12,570 nt of DNA from an uncultured Prevotella sp. (GTDB lineage: Bacteria; Bacteroidota; Bacteroidia; Bacteroidales; Bacteroidaceae), in NCBI RefSeq assembly GCF_900549175.1, contig NZ_URNN01000106.1, positions 1-12,570 on the forward strand. Direction: 5' to 3'. The notes below the pieces were generated by a model that made no database searches, was not told the origin of the DNA, and saw nothing but the letters and a program-made list of their open reading frames with translations. Shown here one piece after another: positions 8,222 through 12,570 of the stretch. The translations under genes were made by a program, and so were the position numbers. Position 1 is the stretch's first letter, and every line of letters begins with the position of its first letter.

Positions 8222-9220
8222 TTACTCGGCAACGAGTGTGAAGCGCTTGAAGTCAACAATCTTCAGCTCGCTGTCCTGCTGCTTCAGCCATGTGGCAACG
8301 TTGATCTTGTCGCCGTCGCCGAACTGGAACTCCTGGTCAACGAGGCAGTTCTCCTTCAAGAACTTGGCCACGCGGCCCTTGGCTATGTTCTCAATCATCT
8401 GGGCGGGCAGGTTGGCGGCTTTCTCGGCAGCTGTCTTCTCGCGAATCTCTTTAGCCTTGTCAGCCTCCTCGCGTGTGAGCCAGCCCTTGTTGATGTTCGA
8501 CTCGATGTGGTCATCAGAGTCAACCAGGTTAGGATTGATGCCGGCCTTCTTGATAGCGGCTACAACAGCCTTCTCCACCTGCTCCTCCTTGGTCTTCTGA
8601 ACAGCCACGTTGTACTCCTCGTCAATGACGTTCTGCGGAACGGAAGCCTCGTCGAGAGCCACCGGCTTCATAGCAGCCACCTGCATGGCTATCTTGTGTC
8701 CGGCTTCGGCTGCAGTCTTGTTTGTCTGAACCATTGTGGCAAGAGTGTGCTTGCCCATGTGGTCGTAAACCTCAATGTTGTCACCCTCAAGATAGTTGTA
8801 GCCGTCAAGCTCCATCTTCTCGCCGGTGATGCCTGAGCGCTGTGTAACAGCCTCCTGCACTTTCTGGCCGTCGGCCAGTGTGAGCTCCTTGACCTCGTCA
8901 ACAGTCTTGCACTTGTTGGCCACGGCGGCGTCGAGGATAGCCTGTGTGAGGGCGATGAAGTCCTTGCCGTTGGCAACGAAGTCTGTCTCACACTTCAGGG
9001 CTATGATGGCACCGAAGTTGTCGGCCACCTTTACGAGTACACAACCATTTGATGTCTCGCGGTCGCTACGCTTTGCTGCGATGGCGAGTCCGCGCTCACG
9101 AAGTATTTCCTTAGCTTTGTCGAAGTCTCCGTCAGCCTCTGTCAGTGCTTTCTTCACATCTGCGAGACCTGCGCCTGTCATGGCGCGGAGCTTCTTGATA
9201 TCAGCCATTGATACTGCCAT
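8222..9220 (-). CDS. tsf: translation elongation factor Ts
   Basis: EF-Ts exchanges GDP for GTP on EF-Tu during protein synthesis in the cytoplasm. The 332-residue protein starts with the UBA-like domain (KLRAMTGAGLADVKKALTEA, about 10-29). It then carries the signature CETDFVA with Asp80 and Phe81, the residues that reach into EF-Tu to displace magnesium, at the same numbering as in E. coli. The remainder forms the two core subdomains, longer than in E. coli (283 residues) as is usual for Bacteroidetes. The ATG at 9220 gives the expected MAVSMADI start; the ATG four codons on is a less likely alternative. It follows rpsB by 36 bp, the classical rpsB-tsf pair. Confidence 0.97.
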   Translation of the reverse strand: MAVSMADIKKLRAMTGAGLADVKKALTEADGDFDKAKEILRERGLAIAAKRSDRETSNGCVLVKVADNFGAIIALKCETDFVANGKDFIALTQAILDAAVANKCKTVDEVKELTLADGQKVQEAVTQRSGITGEKMELDGYNYLEGDNIEVYDHMGKHTLATMVQTNKTAAEAGHKIAMQVAAMKPVALDEASVPQNVIDEEYNVAVQKTKEEQVEKAVVAAIKKAGINPNLVDSDDHIESNINKGWLTREEADKAKEIREKTAAEKAANLPAQMIENIAKGRVAKFLKENCLVDQEFQFGDGDKINVATWLKQQDSELKIVDFKRFTLVAE

Positions 9221-9256
9221 AATCTTTGATAATTTCTAAATTAATGATTCTGAAAA

Positions 9257-10048
9257 TTACTCAGCCTCCTTGCGGGCCTTGCGTGCGGCGCGCTTCGGCT
9301 TCTCCTCGCCGGCCTCGGCTTCGGCCTGAGCCTGTGCGGCAGCCTCGTCAGCCTTCTCCACCTTGCGCTCCTCGAGACCTTCGGCGATGGCTGCGCAGCA
9401 TGCTGTCAGGATAGTCTCAACGCTGTCCTTGGCGTCATCGTTTGCAGGAATCATGAAGTCGATGTTCTTCGGGTCGGAGTTGGTGTCTACAATACCGAAT
9501 ACGGGTATGCCCAGACGGTTGGCCTCCTTCACGGCGATAGCCTCTTTCATCACGTCTACAACGAACAGTGCAGAGGGCAGACGTGTAAGGTCAGAGATGG
9601 AACCGAGGTTCTTCTCCAGCTTGGCACGCTGACGCGAAATCTGCAGAAGCTCGCGCTTTGAGAGGTTGGAGTATGTGCCGTCGTTCATCAGTTTGTCGAT
9701 GTTGGCCATCTTCTTCACAGCCTTGCGGATTGTGGGGAAGTTGGTGAGCATACCGCCCGGCCAGCGCTCGATAACGTACGGCATATTTACGCTTGCAGAT
9801 TTCTCTGCCACGATTTCTTTTGTCTGTTTCTTAGTAGCGACGAACAAGATTTTCTTGCCCGACTTGGCTATTTGCTTCAATGCCTCGGCAGCTTCGTCAA
9901 TCTTGACTACTGTCTTGTGGAGGTCTATAATGTGGATACCGTTACGCTCTGTGTAGATGTAGGGAGCCATTGCGGGGTTCCACTTGCGGCGCAGGTGGCC
10001 AAAGTGGCATCCTGCCTGCAGCAACATATCAAAGTTTGTTCTTGACAT
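9257..10048 (-). CDS. rpsB: 30S ribosomal protein uS2
   Basis: S2 is a late-assembling protein of the small ribosomal subunit that binds bS1. The 263-residue product has the S2 start region LLQAGCHFGHLRRKWNPAM, IYTERNGIHIIDL and the later GIPVFGIVDTNSDP segment. The last 45 or so residues form an Ala/Glu-rich tail ending in a Lys/Arg-rich stretch (KPKRAARKARK). This is longer and more repetitive than the E. coli C-terminus and probably disordered. The gene lies 328 nt after rpsI, an unusually long gap holding potential RNA hairpins, and just before tsf. Confidence 0.97.
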   Translation of the reverse strand: MSRTNFDMLLQAGCHFGHLRRKWNPAMAPYIYTERNGIHIIDLHKTVVKIDEAAEALKQIAKSGKKILFVATKKQTKEIVAEKSASVNMPYVIERWPGGMLTNFPTIRKAVKKMANIDKLMNDGTYSNLSKRELLQISRQRAKLEKNLGSISDLTRLPSALFVVDVMKEAIAVKEANRLGIPVFGIVDTNSDPKNIDFMIPANDDAKDSVETILTACCAAIAEGLEERKVEKADEAAAQAQAEAEAGEEKPKRAARKARKEAE

Positions 10049-10376
10049 TGTTCTAATGCTTTAATTGTTTTTGTTTACTTTCTTTTTTTATTCTTTTCTT
10101 AGAATCAACCGTCGGGGTAGTTGAATTTTGAATTACGAATGTTGAGTGTCGAGTTGTCGGACTGCGTCCGATTTTGAATTATGAATTGTCTGTATAATTT
10201 CTATATAAGGAATCGCGGCAGCAAATTCTTCACTCTTAATTTTTTAATTCTTAATTTTCTCGTCCCTGCGGTTTAGATGCTAAACTTGTGTCTCCCGTCT
10301 GTCTTGCGGCTCGCGACGTGTAATCGTCAGGCCGCACGACATGCAGGCGCATACATATATATAATATAATAATGTA
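10049..10376 (-). promoter_or_regulatory. 328-nt rpsI-rpsB intergenic region, candidate rpsB leader
   Basis: No open frame of note lies here. On the minus strand, just after rpsI, TGCGGC pairs with GCCGCA (10336-10331 with 10310-10305), and inside it GACG pairs with CGTC around an ATTACA loop, forming a nested hairpin. Next come GTTTAG-CAT-CTAAAC (10285-10271) and TCGGAC-GCA-GTCCGA (10171-10157). A/T-rich words of the TTTTGAATTA type separate these, and a purine-rich A-rich run precedes the rpsB ATG. No TAnnTTTG box is seen, so rpsB-tsf may depend on the rplM promoter. In E. coli rpsB-tsf is repressed by S2 through its 5' leader; a similar role here is inference. Confidence 0.4.
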
Positions 10377-10763
10377 TTAACGCTTGCTGAACTGGAAACG
10401 ACGGCGAGCCTTCGGCTGTCCCGGCTTCTTACGCTCAACGGCACGTGCGTCGCGAGTGAGGAATCCGTGATCCTTGAGGTTCTTCTTGTCTTCGGCGTTT
10501 ATCTTAACCAGTGCACGGGCGATAGCCATACGCAGAGCCTGGCTCTGACCTGTGAAACCGCCACCGTCAAGATTTGCCTTGATGTCGTATTTTTCTGCCA
10601 CCTCAAGCAGTTCCAGCGGCTGCTTAACCACATACTGCAGTATGGCTGAGGGGAAATATTCGGTTACGTCCTTCTTGTTGATCGTAATCTTGCCTGTTCC
10701 TTCGCTTACGTAAACGCGTGCTATGGCACTCTTACGGCGACCTGTTGCATTAACTACTTCCAT
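10377..10763 (-). CDS. rpsI: 30S ribosomal protein uS9
   Basis: S9 is a small-subunit protein whose C-terminal tail reaches the P-site tRNA. The 128-residue product begins with the family start NATGRRKSAIARVYV. It contains GGGFTGQSQALRMAIARAL and ends in the basic tail KKPGQPKARRRFQFSKR, whose final Lys-Arg is the tRNA-contacting end. The gene starts 10 nt after rplM, the universally conserved partner. Confidence 0.98.
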   Translation of the reverse strand: MEVVNATGRRKSAIARVYVSEGTGKITINKKDVTEYFPSAILQYVVKQPLELLEVAEKYDIKANLDGGGFTGQSQALRMAIARALVKINAEDKKNLKDHGFLTRDARAVERKKPGQPKARRRFQFSKR

Positions 10764-10773
10764 TATTCCTTAA

Positions 10774-11235
10774 TTATTTATACTGGTTAATATCTATTGA
10801 CTTCGGCTGCTGTGCCTCCTGCTTGTGCTCTGCACCCTCGTAGATGTAGAGGTTGTTCATCAAGCTGCGGCCAAGAGGACCCTTCGGGAGCATGCCTTTC
10901 ACTGCATGACGGATGATTTTCTCCACACCGCCCTTCTTTGTGCGAAGTTCGGCAGGTGTGTTGAAACGCTGTCCACCGGGGTAACCAGTATAGCGGGTGT
11001 ACACCTTGTCTGTTTCTTTCTTGCCTGAGAATACTATCTTCTCGGCGTTGATGATGATTACGTTGTCTCCGCAGTCCACGTGGGGAGTGAAAGTGGGCTT
11101 GTACTTTCCGCGGAGCAGTTTAGCTACTTTCGAGCAGAGACGGCCTACAATCTGGTCGCTGGCATCTACTACCACCCACTCTTTCTTAGCTGTTTCCTTG
11201 TTGACGGAAATAGTCTTGTAACTTAAAGTGTTCAT
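10774..11235 (-). CDS. rplM: 50S ribosomal protein uL13
   Basis: L13 is an early-assembling protein of the large ribosomal subunit. The 153-residue product has WVVVDASDQIVGRLCSKVAKLLRGK, a central GDNVIIINAEKI and the diagnostic HAVKGMLPKGPLGR (about 111-124). A C-terminal tail rich in Gln and Lys makes it a little longer than the 142-residue E. coli protein. The start region is A/T-rich without a Shine-Dalgarno sequence. It is the first gene of the rplM-rpsI-rpsB-tsf unit and is preceded by a leader of about 200 nt. Confidence 0.98.
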   Translation of the reverse strand: MNTLSYKTISVNKETAKKEWVVVDASDQIVGRLCSKVAKLLRGKYKPTFTPHVDCGDNVIIINAEKIVFSGKKETDKVYTRYTGYPGGQRFNTPAELRTKKGGVEKIIRHAVKGMLPKGPLGRSLMNNLYIYEGAEHKQEAQQPKSIDINQYK

Positions 11236-11440
11236 TTTAAAGTTTAAATTTTACTACTAAAAAACATTTATTTTCAATTCTTTCTTTCGGTTTCCGCCCC
11301 GCATGCTTCTATGTTTTGCCCATATCCGCAATGTGTGGCTTTGCCGTTTGGACGTCGATTCACTAACCGTTGTGCCCGGCCAAAGACGCAACTATTAACA
11401 CTCCGCCCTCGGGGCTCTAAGTTTTCCCCAGAAATAATCG
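11236..11440 (-). promoter_or_regulatory. long structured 5' leader of rplM
   Basis: About 205 nt separate the predicted transcription start from the rplM ATG, with no open frame. The first 140 nt are G/C-patterned, the last 60 A/T-rich. Visible pairings on the transcript: CTTTG-g-CCG with CGGCAAAG (11385-11377 with 11346-11339), and GCCCCG (11415-11410) with CGGGGC (11301-11296), a long-range helix enclosing the first. The same CCCC (11414-11411) can instead pair with the earlier GGGG (11429-11426) in a local hairpin. Ribosomal protein leaders before rplM are known in Firmicutes; whether this is one is inference. Confidence 0.5.
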
Positions 11441-11445
11441 GACTG

Positions 11446-11453
11446 CAAAGGTA
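11446..11453 (-). promoter_or_regulatory. -7 box of the rplM operon promoter
   Basis: The minus strand reads TACCTTTG followed by CA, an exact TAnnTTTG match and the most common Bacteroidetes form. Transcription would start near 11439-11440. A TTTG box at -33 is not evident; the upstream stretch is A/T-rich. Confidence 0.65.
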
Positions 11454-11599
11454 GGGCTTTTTCTCATTATTTAATATATAATGTTCTTGTGGAGTGCTGA
11501 TATTTATGTTTTTTTAACAGGTTGTGATTGGCGTTATGGAACATACGGCCCATTGGATTCCCCAAATGGAGAGACCTGTGTGCCTTTGCTTTATATATG

Positions 11600-11650
11600 C
11601 AATCATCCGGATGTTTTTCGGTTTGACACCTGCAAACATCCGGATGGTTG
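11600..11650. repeat. 17-bp inverted repeat containing two CATCCGGATG palindromes
   Basis: The left arm (11600-11616) CAATCATCCGGATGTTT and the right arm (11634-11650) AAACATCCGGATGGTTG are reverse complements except for one T/G position that can form a wobble pair. The loop between them is 17 bases. Each arm also contains the perfect 10-bp palindrome CATCCGGATG. A T-rich tract (TTTTGTTTCC) follows on the plus strand, not on the minus strand. The element begins about 30 bp past the DUF805 stop codon, so it could be its terminator or 3' stabiliser, or a protein-binding site. Apart from this element, the promoter and the leader, I see nothing in the rest of 11236-11681. Confidence 0.75.
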
Positions 11651-11681
11651 TTTTGTTTCCTGTTGATTTATGTTTCCTGCT

Positions 11682-12089
11682 TTATGCAGCCAGAGGGTCG
11701 GGACCGTAATCGTTCTCACCGGGAGTGCCGGCTGAGATGCATAGGAAGATCAGGTACAGGGCACCAATAAACGGGATGAGACCAATGAGAAGCCACCATC
11801 CGCTGTGGTTGGTGTCATGCAGACGGCGTACGGCTACTGCCAGCGATGGGATGAGGAGTGCCAACAGGGCAATGCACACTAAAATTCCTGCCAGTCCCAT
11901 AAATATAAGACCGGTAGCGGCGTCAATAAAGCCGATGAGTAAACTGAGGAGAGCTACTGCCAGCCAAATTACTGTCGGCCCGATGGCCGTAAACAGCCAA
12001 AACCACCAGTACTCCGAACGCGGCGCACGTCCGCTGAAAGTTGCAAACTTCTCTTTTAAACACGTTGTAATTGCTTCGGTAAAACCCAT
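11682..12089 (-). CDS. DUF805 family inner-membrane protein
   Basis: DUF805 proteins (E. coli YhaH and YhaI are members) are small membrane proteins of unknown function. From the ATG at 12089 the product has 135 residues, within the usual range. It shows the N-terminal signature FSGRAPRSEYWWFWLF (18-33), then three or four hydrophobic segments (about 27-52, 60-83 and 97-119). RRLHDTNHSGWW (88-99) and the tail GTPGENDYGPDP (121-132) are also diagnostic of the family. The reading frame stays open upstream to an ATG at 12221, which would add 44 residues with no family similarity. The 12089 start has the A/T-rich context seen at the neighbouring genes and is preferred. The gene stands alone, with its own promoter box. 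Confidence 0.85.
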   Translation of the reverse strand: MGFTEAITTCLKEKFATFSGRAPRSEYWWFWLFTAIGPTVIWLAVALLSLLIGFIDAATGLIFMGLAGILVCIALLALLIPSLAVAVRRLHDTNHSGWWLLIGLIPFIGALYLIFLCISAGTPGENDYGPDPLAA

Positions 12090-12277
12090 AATGTTATTAA
12101 ATTTATGTACGTATCGCGGCACCTGTGATGACGTGGTTAGTTTTATGTTTAAAGCGTGGTGCCATATGTCCTGTTTCGCAGCTTCTGTCGATACCCTATA
12201 TTGTGTTGTTGCATCAGCCATGTCCGGGAATAACGCTTTGGCTAAATTTATTGAAAGAGTGTGAATACTTTCAAATA

Positions 12278-12285
12278 CAAAGGTA
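12278..12285 (-). promoter_or_regulatory. -7 box of the DUF805 gene promoter
   Basis: The minus strand reads TACCTTTG, an exact TAnnTTTG match identical to the box before rplM. Transcription would start near 12271, leaving an untranslated leader of about 180 nt to the preferred start (12089), or about 50 nt if the ATG at 12221 is used. No TTTG is found at -33. Confidence 0.6.
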
Positions 12286-12408
12286 GCGAAATGATTTTAT
12301 ATGTCGCTTTGTTTTGTTGACTTCTTTTTGCTTTTTAGTATTATTTAACGTAAAATCGAAGGGTTTGGAATAATGTCATCCATCTTTTTTTTATCCGAAA
12401 GAATTTTA

Positions 12409-12505
12409 CTTTAACATGTGTTAAAGAGCACCCTGGCCCCAATTTCTGCACTACGACGCGAAATACGCGATTTTTCGTTTGAAAGGGGAACGCTGACAGT
12501 CAGCG
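12409..12505. repeat. cluster of short palindromes upstream of the DUF805 promoter
   Basis: Three dyads lie within 97 bp. CTTTAACATGTGTTAAAG (12409-12426) has 8-bp arms around TG. CGCGAAATACGCG (12457-12469) has 4-bp arms. CGCTGACAGTCAGCG (12491-12505) has perfect 7-bp arms around one base. The first and last look like operator half-site pairs. Nothing else is recognised in 12286-12570, where no gene is supported up to the window edge. Confidence 0.5.
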
Positions 12506-12570
12506 AGTTACAGAGATGTTAATTTGTCAATATAGCAGAGAGACCCTCCTCTTGCTCCGTTTAGGCCGTA

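Noticed and set aside
8147..8836. 229-residue open frame on the plus strand
   Set aside because: It is antisense to tsf, whose protein is unmistakable; the leucine- and valine-rich translation is a by-product of the codon usage of the true gene.
11481..11709. Two overlapping small plus-strand frames of 61 codons
   Set aside because: They cross the inverted repeat at 11600-11650, have no recognisable product or promoter, and one runs into the DUF805 gene.
12516..12570. Plus-strand ATG with a frame open to the window edge
   Set aside because: Only 18 codons are visible, with no promoter box or recognisable sequence; it cannot be supported without the flanking DNA.

Overview
The window is a stretch of ordinary chromosome from a member of the phylum Bacteroidetes, order Bacteroidales, probably a Prevotella-like genus; the genus is not certain. 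This rests on three observations. The type IX secretion genes porU and porV, which occur only in this phylum, are present. Several intergenic regions carry the Bacteroidetes housekeeping promoter box TAnnTTTG. The genes lack clear Shine-Dalgarno sequences and have A/T-rich start regions. All ten genes I accept lie on the minus strand, so transcription runs from high to low coordinates; the long plus-strand frames are shadows.

In the order of transcription (right to left): 12090-12570 is mostly non-coding, with a promoter box and several small palindromes, followed by a DUF805 membrane protein gene (11682-12089). Next is a 446-base intergenic region holding a long inverted repeat, a promoter and a roughly 200-nt G/C-patterned leader. 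It precedes the translation operon rplM-rpsI-(328-nt structured gap)-rpsB-tsf (11235 to 8222), which makes ribosomal proteins uL13, uS9 and uS2 and elongation factor Ts. That operon ends in a strong intrinsic terminator at 8123-8168.

Only 18 bases after the terminator begins a second cluster: a fumarylacetoacetate-hydrolase-family enzyme, porU (the type IX secretion sortase, a C25 cysteine peptidase), porV (its outer-membrane shuttle partner) and ispF (MEP isoprenoid pathway). The first two genes overlap by four bases and the cluster ends with a hairpin at 2072-2100. PorU and PorV work together on the cell surface: PorV hands CTD-tagged cargo to PorU, which cleaves the CTD and attaches the protein to A-LPS. 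The other two enzymes are cytoplasmic and have no evident part in secretion, although from memory this gene order also occurs in Porphyromonas.

The left part holds a membrane-anchored SIMPL-domain protein and fabI, the enoyl-ACP reductase of fatty acid synthesis, which has a near-ideal sigma-ABfr promoter. The window ends at its left edge in degenerate tandem repeats (22-164).

I see no phage, insertion sequence, CRISPR array, defence system or biosynthetic island. The less explained material is non-coding: candidate autoregulatory leaders before rplM and rpsB, the 51-bp inverted repeat at 11600-11650, the palindrome cluster at 12409-12505, and the question of how the porU cluster is transcribed from behind a terminator.
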